From Butyricicoccus_A sp963601915 (lineage in GTDB: Bacteria > Bacillota > Clostridia > Oscillospirales > Butyricicoccaceae), in assembly GCA_963601915.1 (NCBI GenBank), contig CAVCGL010000001.1, forward strand, positions 186,001-250,000: 64,000 nt of DNA. The letters run 5' to 3'. Positions 51,907-60,260 of the stretch are shown piece by piece. Both the position numbers and the translations under genes were made by a program. The notes beneath the pieces were generated by a model. It saw nothing but the letters and a program-made list of their open reading frames with translations, was not told where the DNA came from and did no database searches. The number at the start of each line of letters is the position of its first letter. Within the stretch, counting starts at the first letter, position 1.

Positions 51907-51915
51907 AGATTTTTT
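51856..51915 (+). promoter_or_regulatory. Possible attenuator hairpin overlapping the leader peptide
   Basis: ATCTTCA (51856-51862) can pair with TGAAGAT (51904-51910, including the stop codon), followed by a six-T run. Inside, ACACCTTC (51875-51882) can pair with GAATGTGT (51890-51897), which covers the first Cys codon. The outer stem is short and AT-rich, so terminator function is tentative. A ribosome on the Cys codons would cover both second arms. Confidence 0.45.
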
Positions 51916-51979
51916 GACACACAGAAAGAATACCAACACAAAATACACAACATCGTCTATATAATAAGGAGAATATACA

Positions 51980-53275
51980 ATGAGCGAGAAGAAATTCCAT
52001 TTTGAAACCTTACAGCTGCACGTTGGTCAGGAACAGGCTGACCCGGCTACCGATGCACGCGCCGTGCCGATTTACCAGACCACTTCTTATGTGTTCCACA
52101 ACAGCGATCACGCAGCTGCACGTTTTGGTCTGTCTGATGCAGGCAACATCTACGGTCGTCTGACCAACCCGACCGAGGACGTTTTTGAGAAGCGTATGGC
52201 AGCTCTGGAAGGCGGCTCTTCCGCACTGGCAGTTGCTTCCGGTGCAGCAGCTCTGACCTATACCTTTAAGACTCTGGCTCATCAGGGTGACAACATTGTA
52301 GCAGCTAAGACCATTTACGGCGGCACCTACAACTATCTGGAGCACACCCTGCCGAAGGACGGCGTAACCACCAAGTTCGTTGATCCGGATGACATTGAGA
52401 ACTTCAAGAATGCCATTGATGAGAACACCAAGGCAGTATTCTTTGAGACACTGGGCAACCCGAATTGTAACCTGATCGACATTCAGGCTGTTGCAGACAT
52501 TGCACATGCACAGGGCGTTCCGGTTGTTATCGACTCTACGTTCGCTACTCCGTATCTGCTTCGTCCGTTCGAGTACGGTGCAGACATCGTGGTTCATTCC
52601 GCTACCAAGTTTATCGGCGGCCATGGCACCACGCTGGGCGGTGTTATCGTAGAGAGCGGCAAGTTTGACTGGAAGGCTTCCGGCAGATTTGCAGATCTGG
52701 TTGATCCGGATCCGTCTTATCACGGCATCAGCTTCGTAGATGCCTGCGGACCGGCAGCGTTCACCACCAAGATTCGTGCAATTCTGCTGCGCGACACCGG
52801 TGCTACCATTTCTCCGTTCAACGCATTCCTGCTGCTGCAGGGTCTGGAAACCCTGTCCCTGCGCGTAGAGCGTCACGTAGAGAACACCAAGAAGGTTCTG
52901 GAATATCTCCAGAAGCAGCCGCTGGTTGAGTCCATCAACCATGCATCCTTGGATCCGAAGTATCAGGATCTGTACAACAAGTACTTCCCGAACGGTGCAG
53001 GTTCTATCTTCACCTTTAACATCAAGGGCGGCGAGAAGGAAGCAAAGAAGTTCATCGACTCTCTGAAGATCTTCTCTATTCTGGCAAACGTTGCAGACGT
53101 GAAGTCTCTGGTTATCCATCCGGCAACCACCACACACAGCCAGTGCACCGCTGAGGAGCTGGAGGAGCAGGGCATCCATCCGAACACCATCCGTCTGTCC
53201 ATCGGTACCGAGCACGCAGATGACATCATCTGGGATCTGGATCAGGCATTTGAAGCTGTCAAGGCTGACGCATAA
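51980..53275 (+). CDS. metY: O-acetylhomoserine sulfhydrylase
   Basis: A 431-residue PLP enzyme of the Cys/Met metabolism family. The PLP Lys is in VHSATKFIGGHGTTLGG; FHFETLQLHVGQEQADPATDARAVPIYQTTSYVF, GRLTNPTEDVFEKRMAALEGG, ETLGNPNCNLIDI and the C-terminal LVIHPATTTHSQ and RLSIGTEHADDIIWDLDQAF match O-acetylhomoserine aminocarboxypropyltransferase (MetY/Met17). It makes homocysteine from sulfide; some members also make cysteine. The ATG follows AAGGAG. Downstream of the poly-Cys leader and 89 bases before cysK. Confidence 0.94.
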   Translation: MSEKKFHFETLQLHVGQEQADPATDARAVPIYQTTSYVFHNSDHAAARFGLSDAGNIYGRLTNPTEDVFEKRMAALEGGSSALAVASGAAALTYTFKTLAHQGDNIVAAKTIYGGTYNYLEHTLPKDGVTTKFVDPDDIENFKNAIDENTKAVFFETLGNPNCNLIDIQAVADIAHAQGVPVVIDSTFATPYLLRPFEYGADIVVHSATKFIGGHGTTLGGVIVESGKFDWKASGRFADLVDPDPSYHGISFVDACGPAAFTTKIRAILLRDTGATISPFNAFLLLQGLETLSLRVERHVENTKKVLEYLQKQPLVESINHASLDPKYQDLYNKYFPNGAGSIFTFNIKGGEKEAKKFIDSLKIFSILANVADVKSLVIHPATTTHSQCTAEELEEQGIHPNTIRLSIGTEHADDIIWDLDQAFEAVKADA

Positions 53276-53364
53276 CTTTAAAACAACTATCGAAGAATAT
53301 AGAACAGCTGTCGGGACCTAGCCGCCCCGGCAGCTCATAAAAAATGAAAAGAGGCATTTTTATT

Positions 53365-54294
53365 ATGGCTATCAAGCAGAGCATTACCGAACTGATTGGC
53401 AACACTCCGTTGCTGGAGCTTGTAAATTTTGAAAAAGCAAATAACCTGAACGCAAAGATCGTTGCAAAGCTGGAGTACTTCAATCCGGCTGGAAGCGTCA
53501 AGGATCGTGTAGCAAACGCAATGATTGCTGACGCAGAGGAAAAGGGCGTTCTGAAGCCGGGCGCAACCATCATTGAGCCGACCTCTGGCAATACAGGTAT
53601 CGGTCTGGCTGCTGTTGGCTCTGCCAAGGGCTACCATGTCATTCTGACCATGCCGGAAACCATGTCCATTGAGCGCCGCAAGCTGGTTGCAGCATACGGT
53701 GCAGAGGTTGTTCTGACTTCTGGTTCTGCTGGCATGAAGGGTGCTATCGCAAAGGCTGAAGAGCTGGAGAAGTCCATTGAGAACGCTGTCATTCTCGGTC
53801 AGTTCGTCAATCCGGCAAACCCGAAGGTACATTACGATACCACTGGCCCGGAAATCTGGGAGCAGTCCGAGGGCAAGGTTGACATCTTTGTTGCTGGTGT
53901 TGGCACCGGCGGCACCGTTTCCGGTACTGGCGAGTATCTGAAGGCACAGAATCCGAATGTCAAGGTTGTTGCTGTTGAGCCGGCTACTTCTCCGGTACTG
54001 TCTGAGGGCAAGGCTGGCCCGCATAAGATTCAGGGCATCGGCGCAGGCTTTGTTCCGGATACGCTGGATACCAAGGTATATGATGAAGTATTCCCGGTAC
54101 CGAACGAGGCTGCTTTTGAAGTAGGTCGTGAGATCGCACGCCGTGAGGGCATTCTGGTTGGCATTTCCTCTGGCGCAGCTGTTTACGCTGCTGCTGAGCT
54201 GGCAAAGCGTCCGGAAAATGCAGGCAAGACTATCGTAGCACTCCTGCCGGATACCGGTGAGAGATACCTGTCTACCGCACTGTTTGCAGACTAA
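53365..54294 (+). CDS. cysK: Cysteine synthase
   Basis: A 309-residue PLP enzyme joining sulfide to O-acetylserine. ITELIGNTPLLEL, the PLP Lys in YFNPAGSVKDRVANAMI, the substrate loop EPTSGNTGIGLA, GVGTGGTVSGTGEYLK (phosphate) and GISSGAAVYAA are all standard CysK. The start is at 53365; an ATG at 53344 would begin before the GAGG ribosome site. Follows metY in the same transcript and is closed by a terminator, so it comes under the same leader. Confidence 0.96.
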   Translation: MAIKQSITELIGNTPLLELVNFEKANNLNAKIVAKLEYFNPAGSVKDRVANAMIADAEEKGVLKPGATIIEPTSGNTGIGLAAVGSAKGYHVILTMPETMSIERRKLVAAYGAEVVLTSGSAGMKGAIAKAEELEKSIENAVILGQFVNPANPKVHYDTTGPEIWEQSEGKVDIFVAGVGTGGTVSGTGEYLKAQNPNVKVVAVEPATSPVLSEGKAGPHKIQGIGAGFVPDTLDTKVYDEVFPVPNEAAFEVGREIARREGILVGISSGAAVYAAAELAKRPENAGKTIVALLPDTGERYLSTALFAD

Positions 54295-54321
54295 GTATTA
54301 TCCAATAAACGAATAAAACAG

Positions 54322-54362
54322 AGGGCAGAATGATTGGGAAACCCGTCATTCTGCCCTGTTTT
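54322..54362 (+). terminator. Terminator after cysK
   Basis: AGGGCAGAATGA and TCATTCTGCCCT flank a 12-base loop, followed by GTTTTAT. Confidence 0.88.
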
Positions 54363-54445
54363 ATATAGGACAGAACAATCGAAAATCGACTTTCGGCAAT
54401 AGCTGTGATATAATGAACCCATTGCAGCAGAAGGGAGGAGCCAAA

Positions 54446-57061
54446 ATGGGCTTATCAGAAGAAAAACAGAAAAAATGTATTTGCGTCGGTCTGTTGGCGC
54501 ATGTTGATGCGGGAAAGACGACTCTTTCCGAAGCTATGCTGTATATGAGCGGAAATTTGAAAAAATTAGGGCGTGTCGATCATCAAGACGCCTTTTTAGA
54601 TACCTATCACTTGGAACGCGAACGCGGCATTACGATTTTCTCTAAACAGGCGATTTTAGAGCGGGAACACATGCGGCTCATGTTGCTGGATACACCGGGA
54701 CATGTGGATTTTTCCACGGAGATGGAACGAACCCTGCAAGTGCTGGACTATGCTGTTTTGGTTATCAGCGGCAGCGCAGGCGTGCAGGGACACACAGAGA
54801 CCTTGTGGAAGCTGCTGGAACAGTATCGCATTCCGACATTTGTATTCATCAATAAAATGGATTTGGATACGGCCAATCGAGATGCTGTCTTTGCACAGCT
54901 CAAAAGCCGCTTGAGTGACAACTGCATTGACTTTTCATCCGATCGAGAGGCAGCGGAACGCGACGAAGAAGCGGCGATGTGTGATGAGACGCTGATGGAA
55001 TCCTTTTTAGAAGAGGGCGCATTGACACAGGAACAGCTGCGGTATGCGATTGTGCACAGAAAAATTTATCCGTGCTTTTTCGGCTCTGCGCTCAGACTGG
55101 AAGGCGTAGAAGAATTTTTGCAGAGTATGGAAGCCTATACCGTAGATCCGGTTTATCCCAAGGAGTTCGGCGCGAAGGTATATAAAATTTCCCGCGATCC
55201 GCAGGGCAATCGTTTGACATGGATGAAAATTACCGGCGGCGGATTGAAGGTAAAAACGGTGCTCACTAATGCGGGACTTTCTGTGCAGGAAGAAGAGGCA
55301 TGGGAGGATAAGGTTGACCAGATACGCTTGTATTCCGGAGAAAAGTATCAGATGGTGGATAGCGTGCCAGCGGGCAGCGTGTGCGCGGTGACAGGACTCA
55401 AACGCACGCAGCCGGGTGATGCGCTAGGCTTGGAACCGGTATCTATGGAACCGGTTTTATCGCCGGTATTGACCTATCAGTTGATTTTGCCGGAAGGCAC
55501 AGATGTGCCGTCTACTTTGCGCAAAATGAAGCAGCTGGAGGAAGAGGATCCGCAATTACATATCCTTTGGAATGAACATTTGCAGGAGATTCACATTCAG
55601 CTCATGGGTGAGATTCAATTGGAAATCCTCAAGAGCATGATTGCAGAACGATTTGGGTTGGATGTTTCCTTTGGCGAAGGCAACGTCGTGTACAAAGAGA
55701 CCATTGCGGCGCCGGTTGAGGGCGTAGGACATTTTGAGCCGCTGCGGCATTATGCAGAAGTACATGTGCTGCTTGAGCCGCTAGAGCGCGGCGCAGGCTT
55801 AGAGTTTGATACGGTTTGCAGTGAGGACAAGCTCGACCGCAATTGGCAGCGCTTGATTTTGACGCATTTGGCAGAACGAGAGCATTTAGGTGTGTTGACT
55901 GGCTCTCCGATTACCGATATGCGCATTACGCTGCTTGCAGGCAGAGCACATGCCAAGCACACAGAAGGCGGCGATTTCCGGCAGGCGACCTATCGCGCCA
56001 TTCGACAGGGCTTGATGAAGGCACAATCTATTTTGTTGGAGCCGTGGTATGCGTTCCGGCTGGAAGTACCGCAGGAGTTTATCGGTCGTGCCATGACGGA
56101 TATTCCGGCGCGTGGCGGCACGTTTGACCCGCCGGAGACCGATGGCACCTATTCTATTTTGACGGGCACAGCGCCAGTTTCTTCCATGCGAGATTATCCG
56201 ATGGAGGTCATTGCCTACACGCGCGGCACCGGACGCATTTCGCTGACGGTGGATGGCTATCGCCCGTGCCATGAGGCGGAACAAGTCATAGAGCGCATGG
56301 GGTATCAGCCGGAGGCGGACTTGGAACACACGCCGGATTCTGTCTTTTGCTCGCACGGAGCAGGCTATCCGGTCAAATGGAACGAGGTCGAGCAGCATAT
56401 GCATTTGCCGCTGACCTATCAGCCGCCAAAGCAAGAAAAGGCAGAAGAACAGATTATTTCGCGTCCGGTCAAAGCCTCTTACAGCAGTTCCGCGGAGTTA
56501 GACAAAGAACTCAAGAAGATTTTTGAACGCACGTATGGTGCGATTCAGCCGAGAGCGTTCCGCTCACACAAAGCCATGCGGTATGACCAGCCACGAGAAG
56601 TGCTGCGTCAGTTGGAACCGGCGCGGGATTATCTGCTGGTAGACGGCTATAATATTATTTTCTCGTGGGATGATTTGAACGAAATCGCCAAGGATAATAT
56701 GGATGCGGCGCGGCAGGTACTGATGGACATGCTGTGCGATTATCAGGCGTATCGACGCTGTGAAGTGATTTTGGTATTCGATGCCTATCGTGTGCCGGGA
56801 CGCGCTGGTATGCTTGACAGCTATCATAATATCCATGTCGTTTACACCAAAGAAGCGGAAACCGCGGATATGTTCATTGAAAAGGTATCCTATGAAATCA
56901 GCGGACGGCGCAATGTGAGAGTTGCAACGTCAGATGGTGTGGAACAGATCATTATTTTCTCGCACGGTGCACAGCGCGTTTCCGCACGCGCTTTCCGAGA
57001 AGAGATGGATCAGGTCAACCGACAGATTGCGGATGCCATTCAGCGGCAAAATCAGCGATAA
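54446..57061 (+). CDS. TetM/EF-G-like ribosomal GTPase fused to a Rae1/YacP-like NYN nuclease
   Basis: An 871-residue two-part protein. Residues 1-650 form an EF-G-like translational GTPase of the TetM/TetO ribosomal-protection type: P-loop AHVDAGKT (18-25), ERERGITIFSKQ, LLDTPGHVDFSTEM and INKMDLD, then domains II-V (AGSVCAVTGLKRTQPGD, SFGEGNVVYKETI, RGTGRISL). A linker leads to residues 728-871, an NYN domain closely resembling Bacillus Rae1 (YacP), the ribosome A-site endonuclease: YLLVDGYNII, VFDAY, TKEAETADMFIEKV, VRVATSDGVEQIII and GAQRVSARAF, with the acidic residues kept. A GTPase and an A-site nuclease in one chain suggests ribosome surveillance; tetracycline resistance should not be assumed. 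GGGAGG precedes the ATG. Confidence 0.93.
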   Translation: MGLSEEKQKKCICVGLLAHVDAGKTTLSEAMLYMSGNLKKLGRVDHQDAFLDTYHLERERGITIFSKQAILEREHMRLMLLDTPGHVDFSTEMERTLQVLDYAVLVISGSAGVQGHTETLWKLLEQYRIPTFVFINKMDLDTANRDAVFAQLKSRLSDNCIDFSSDREAAERDEEAAMCDETLMESFLEEGALTQEQLRYAIVHRKIYPCFFGSALRLEGVEEFLQSMEAYTVDPVYPKEFGAKVYKISRDPQGNRLTWMKITGGGLKVKTVLTNAGLSVQEEEAWEDKVDQIRLYSGEKYQMVDSVPAGSVCAVTGLKRTQPGDALGLEPVSMEPVLSPVLTYQLILPEGTDVPSTLRKMKQLEEEDPQLHILWNEHLQEIHIQLMGEIQLEILKSMIAERFGLDVSFGEGNVVYKETIAAPVEGVGHFEPLRHYAEVHVLLEPLERGAGLEFDTVCSEDKLDRNWQRLILTHLAEREHLGVLTGSPITDMRITLLAGRAHAKHTEGGDFRQATYRAIRQGLMKAQSILLEPWYAFRLEVPQEFIGRAMTDIPARGGTFDPPETDGTYSILTGTAPVSSMRDYPMEVIAYTRGTGRISLTVDGYRPCHEAEQVIERMGYQPEADLEHTPDSVFCSHGAGYPVKWNEVEQHMHLPLTYQPPKQEKAEEQIISRPVKASYSSSAELDKELKKIFERTYGAIQPRAFRSHKAMRYDQPREVLRQLEPARDYLLVDGYNIIFSWDDLNEIAKDNMDAARQVLMDMLCDYQAYRRCEVILVFDAYRVPGRAGMLDSYHNIHVVYTKEAETADMFIEKVSYEISGRRNVRVATSDGVEQIIIFSHGAQRVSARAFREEMDQVNRQIADAIQRQNQR

Positions 57062-57125
57062 ATAGGCGGAAAACAAGGGAGAAGGAGACTTCTTCCTTGT
57101 TTTTGAAAAAAACATAAAATTTTTG

Positions 57126-57154
57126 TTGACAAAACGGAAAAGAATGTGTATAAT
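57126..57154 (+). promoter_or_regulatory. Promoter of tRNA-Val
   Basis: TTGACA (57126-57131) and TATAAT (57149-57154), perfect consensus, 17-base spacer. Confidence 0.9.
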
Positions 57155-57188
57155 AAATATCGTTCTCAAGAGAACAGCAAACCAGCTT

Positions 57189-57264
57189 GGAAGTTTAGCT
57201 CAGCTGGGAGAGCATCTGCCTTACAAGCAGAGGGTCACAGGTTCGAGCCCTGTAACTTCCACCA
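57189..57264 (+). tRNA. tRNA-Val (TAC)
   Basis: Acceptor GGAAGTT/AACTTCC, discriminator A, CCA encoded; anticodon arm CTGCC-TTACAA-GCAG region gives TAC; T arm GGTTCGAGCCC. Strong promoter upstream and terminator directly downstream. Confidence 0.96.
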
Positions 57265-57266
57265 TG

Positions 57267-57296
57267 AAAAGTACTCCATTTGTGGAGTGCTTTTTG
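57267..57296 (+). terminator. Terminator after tRNA-Val
   Basis: AAAAGTACTCCA and TGGAGTGCTTTT around TTTG. Its second arm, GGAGTGCTTTTT, recurs at 58039-58050. Confidence 0.88.
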
Positions 57297-57342
57297 TTTG
57301 TCAGAGACTCTGTGGCGAGAGTACGCAGAGCGGTAAACGAGC

Positions 57343-57547
57343 AAAGGCAGGGTATCACCATGGCGGTGGTATCCTGCCTTTCGTGCCATATAGCGCGCGT
57401 TTCGGGTCAATCGCTGCGTACGTGCGTACCGGGAGCCTATACACCTCTGGCAAGGTATAACACACTAGACTTTGTGCCAAAGTCCGTGTGCCAAGGGGCA
57501 TAGCACCTTTGGAATCCCTGTGGTGCGTGTACGCACGTACGCAGCGA
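57343..57547. repeat. Multi-hairpin element with 19-base inverted repeat
   Basis: TCGCTGCGTACGTGCGTAC at 57411-57429 recurs exactly inverted at 57529-57547. Around and inside are a 17-base hairpin (57343-57359 with 57365-57381, loop ATGGC), a nested hairpin GACTTTG/CAAAGTC inside CACAC/GTGTG (57461-57490), and CCAAGG/CCTTTGG (57491-57512). No coding sequence is convincing. It could be a MITE-like remnant or a structured RNA. Confidence 0.6.
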
Positions 57548-57638
57548 AATAGGCAAGCTCTCCTATATAGGGGTGTTCTTTCATTGGAGAGTATGGTATA
57601 CTCAACTCAACAACTCGGAATTTGCAGAGGTGAAGAAA

Positions 57639-57953
57639 ATGAAACAAACAAAGAATATTTTATCATGGTTAATAATTGCATTAAATATTGTTGGAGTTGT
57701 ATGCTTGATTTATTTTGCTATTCCATATTTTACTCATAATGTTACAATAACAAATCCTGATACAATGTTGCCAGCGGAAGCATGGGATAGTGCTGGAATG
57801 GTATTGACATTTGGGTTTATTCCACTTTTGGTAGCCAATATATTCTGCTCTGTAGTTGTAAAAACAAAGCAGAAGTTTGTGTCTTTTTTGTATTTTATTC
57901 CTAGCGTAGTATGTTTAATTATCGTGTTGAGTTATTGGATACCAGCGTTGTGA
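57639..57953 (+). CDS. Small membrane protein, unknown
   Basis: A 104-residue protein with three predicted membrane helices: ILSWLIIALNIVGVVCLIYFAI, MVLTFGFIPLLVANIFCSVVV and FVSFLYFIPSVVCLIIVLSYW. Start ATG follows AGAGGTGAAG. Base composition is much more AT-rich than neighbouring genes, and it sits within the possible insertion after tRNA-Val, both suggesting acquisition from elsewhere. No family recognised; small size and topology allow many roles including immunity or holin-like function, none supported. Confidence 0.65.
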   Translation: MKQTKNILSWLIIALNIVGVVCLIYFAIPYFTHNVTITNPDTMLPAEAWDSAGMVLTFGFIPLLVANIFCSVVVKTKQKFVSFLYFIPSVVCLIIVLSYWIPAL

Positions 57954-58051
57954 AATATCATTAACTTCCAGTTTGTCGCACGCGTTCCAAGCAGGGCTTG
58001 GGGGGAGGCACGCCCCAACAAGAGCGTTATACTATTGCGGAGTGCTTTTTC

Positions 58052-58936
58052 TTATGTATTCTGCTTTCGGATTTCGTCTAATAATAATTTGGCGGGTTTT
58101 GAAAGCGGACGATTTTTCTTCCAGACGAGGTACAGGGACTGGGCATCTAATTCCGGTGATAGCGGACGGAAGCAAAGCGGGTCACGGATGCGATCAAGCG
58201 GTTCCAAACATAGCACACAGCCGATCCCTTCCTCTGCCATCAGAAAGGCATTATATGCTAGATTAAAAGTGACTGGGATAGAGAGCTGCTGGGGATCAAA
58301 ACCGAGCCAAGAAGTAAAGGAATCGTGCTGTAATTCTTGCTGAGGCATAATGAGAGAAAGATACCGAAAATCTTGCGGCGTAATGGAATCCTTTTTTGCT
58401 AGTGGATGGTCGTTGCGCATCACTAAACCGCGGCGTTCCGTAATAGAAAACTGCAGAGATTCATATTGCGTGACATCGGCATCTCCGACAACGATGCCAA
58501 AATCAAAATATCCACTTTGAACGTGCTCGGTTAAATCTCTTTCGTTGCCATCAAAGATATGATACCGAATCAACGGGTGCTTGATTTGCAATTGACGAAT
58601 CGCGCGGATGATAAAATTCATGGATATGATTTCTGTGCAACCAATGTAAATATCTCCCGTAATAGCTTCGGCGTCTGGTGCTGTAAATTCGGCAGTCGTT
58701 TTGTCTGCGAGAGCTACGATTTCTTCTGCACGCTGTCGGAATCGGTATCCGTCTCTTGTCAGTGTAATACTGTGTCGGCTGCGGCTTCTGTGAAACAGCT
58801 TGGTCTGTAATTCCCGTTCCAAATCCATCAATTGACGGGAAAGTGTAGGCTGTGTGATGTGAAGCTGCTCCGCAGCGCGTGAAATATTCTCTTCTCTGGC
58901 AACGGTTAAGAAATAGCGTAGAACTCGAATTTCCAT
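58052..58936 (-). CDS. LysR-family transcriptional regulator
   Basis: A 294-residue regulator. The N-terminal winged helix is VLRYFLTVAREENISRAAEQLHITQPTLSRQLMDLERELQTKLFHR, and the rest is the two-lobed effector domain (DIYIGCTEIISMNFIIRAIRQLQIKHP and so on). It is divergent from the MFS gene; a T-N11-A palindrome in the shared region is the likely binding site. It probably controls the transporter in response to an unknown ligand. Confidence 0.94.
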   Translation of the reverse strand: MEIRVLRYFLTVAREENISRAAEQLHITQPTLSRQLMDLERELQTKLFHRSRSRHSITLTRDGYRFRQRAEEIVALADKTTAEFTAPDAEAITGDIYIGCTEIISMNFIIRAIRQLQIKHPLIRYHIFDGNERDLTEHVQSGYFDFGIVVGDADVTQYESLQFSITERRGLVMRNDHPLAKKDSITPQDFRYLSLIMPQQELQHDSFTSWLGFDPQQLSIPVTFNLAYNAFLMAEEGIGCVLCLEPLDRIRDPLCFRPLSPELDAQSLYLVWKKNRPLSKPAKLLLDEIRKQNT

Positions 58937-58980
58937 GGTGTATGACCTCCTGTTCGTATCATAGTATATCAGATCATAAC

Positions 58981-59046
58981 ATGCTTATAAAGCATATTAT
59001 AAAAATAAAATAGGTATTTGATATTTTCATGACTGGAATCTATAAT
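58981..59046 (+). promoter_or_regulatory. LysR box and MFS promoter
   Basis: ATGCTTATAAAGCAT (58981-58995) is a perfect dyad of the T-N11-A type bound by LysR proteins. The MFS promoter is TTGATA (59018-59023) and TATAAT (59041-59046), 17 apart, about 25 bases downstream, the classic activation geometry. Confidence 0.7.
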
Positions 59047-59069
59047 AACCACGAAAGGAGAGATTCCTC

Positions 59070-60260
59070 ATGAAATCAATCAAAAAAGAAAATCGTGGTT
59101 TATATGTCAACACCTGCCTCAATCAGCTTGGATTGGGTATTGCTTTAACGGTTATCGGATCGGTCTTGCCGATGATTTCAGCAGAATATCAGTTGGATTA
59201 TCAAATTAGTGGTATTCTGTTGTCTGTACAGTCGGCAGGTTTTCTGCTGATGGGAGCTGTTGTCGGTTATCTTCCCAGCCGATTGGGAGTCCGTCAGACC
59301 TATGTATTCTTGGGAGCTTTGGTATTTCTCGGACTGATCGTCACGATGGTGACATCCAATCCTATTTTACTGATTTTGGCTATGCTTATGACAGGATTCG
59401 GAAAAGGCGGAGATTCAAATTTTACGAGTCAGTTTGTGTCCAATTTGTCGCATGGCAATACCGGATCGTTGAATTTTATGCAGGCATTTTTTGCCGTCGG
59501 CGCCTGTGTCGCCCCGTTAATTGTTATGGTATGCGGCACTTCATGGAGAAGCGCACTGATGATCGTCGTTGCCTTTGGCGCAGTACAAACAATTCATGCC
59601 ATAGCGGTGCCGATTGGAAGCGATGCATATATCGAAAAAGAAAAAGTACGCCCAGATTATGGATTTCTAAAAGAAGAATTATTTTGGATATGCGCACTGC
59701 TCATGTCTACATATGTGGCATTTGAAGCATCAATCATGGGATGGCTGGTCACCTTTTTTGTGGATACGGGTATCGTTTCTGAGTCCGCAGCACAGATTTT
59801 AGCCACCTCGCTTTGGATTGCATTGTTTGCGGGACGGATGCTGACGGCGCAGATTTCTCGCCATTTTCTTCCGTATCAGATGATTCCTGTCATGGTGATT
59901 GGTACGGCGATTTGCTTTACCATGCTGCTTTTTGGACATCATATGATTTTTGTCGGAATTGGAACGATTGGAACAGGATTATTTATGGCGGGACTTTATG
60001 GAACGGCAATGGGAAACAGCGGCACATTGATGAAGCGGTATCCGCTGTGTATGGGCATGTTTATTGTGCTGCCGGGCGCCGTATCGATTGCCGTTCTTGC
60101 ATTGATCGGCGCGTTAGCGCAGAAATTTGATATTCATATCGGCATGGGAGCGCTGTATGTTCTTGTGTTCTTAATGATTTTGCTTGCCGTGCGCAATGTG
60201 ACGTATTGCAAAAGCAAGAGACATCATACTTCCAGACGCATGGAGGAGGCGGAAATATGA
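59070..60260 (+). CDS. Major facilitator superfamily transporter
   Basis: A 396-residue protein with twelve predicted helices. The N-terminal half has LGIALTVIGSVLPMISAEYQLDYQISGILLSVQSAGFLLMGAVVGYLPSRLGVRQTYV, with the loop 2-3 motif in YLPSRLGVRQ. MTGFGKGGDSNFTSQFVSNLSHGNTGSLNFMQAFFAVGACVAPLIV resembles fucose/sugar-type MFS permeases. Substrate unknown. It ends ATGA-overlapped with the GntR gene and is divergent from LysR, so two regulators bracket it. AAAGGAGAG before the ATG. Confidence 0.9.
   Translation: MKSIKKENRGLYVNTCLNQLGLGIALTVIGSVLPMISAEYQLDYQISGILLSVQSAGFLLMGAVVGYLPSRLGVRQTYVFLGALVFLGLIVTMVTSNPILLILAMLMTGFGKGGDSNFTSQFVSNLSHGNTGSLNFMQAFFAVGACVAPLIVMVCGTSWRSALMIVVAFGAVQTIHAIAVPIGSDAYIEKEKVRPDYGFLKEELFWICALLMSTYVAFEASIMGWLVTFFVDTGIVSESAAQILATSLWIALFAGRMLTAQISRHFLPYQMIPVMVIGTAICFTMLLFGHHMIFVGIGTIGTGLFMAGLYGTAMGNSGTLMKRYPLCMGMFIVLPGAVSIAVLALIGALAQKFDIHIGMGALYVLVFLMILLAVRNVTYCKSKRHHTSRRMEEAEI

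Larger units (their letters stand above)
57284..58050. mobile_element. Possible small insertion flanked by 12-base direct repeats next to tRNA-Val
   Basis: GGAGTGCTTTTT occurs at 57284-57295 (terminator of tRNA-Val) and 58039-58050, with partial similarity on both sides (TTG before, TT after). The 750 bases between hold a hairpin cluster, a 19-base inverted repeat and an AT-rich orphan membrane gene. Duplication of tRNA-adjacent sequence is usual for integrated elements, but no integrase is present, so an insertion is an inference. Confidence 0.4.

Noticed and set aside
54446..57061. Calling this gene a tetracycline-resistance determinant
   Set aside because: The C-terminal NYN fusion and chromosomal setting indicate a housekeeping ribosome factor; no evidence for resistance.
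57300..57570. Open frames of 70-126 codons after tRNA-Val
   Set aside because: They lie over hairpins and inverted repeats and lack ribosome sites and protein-like composition.
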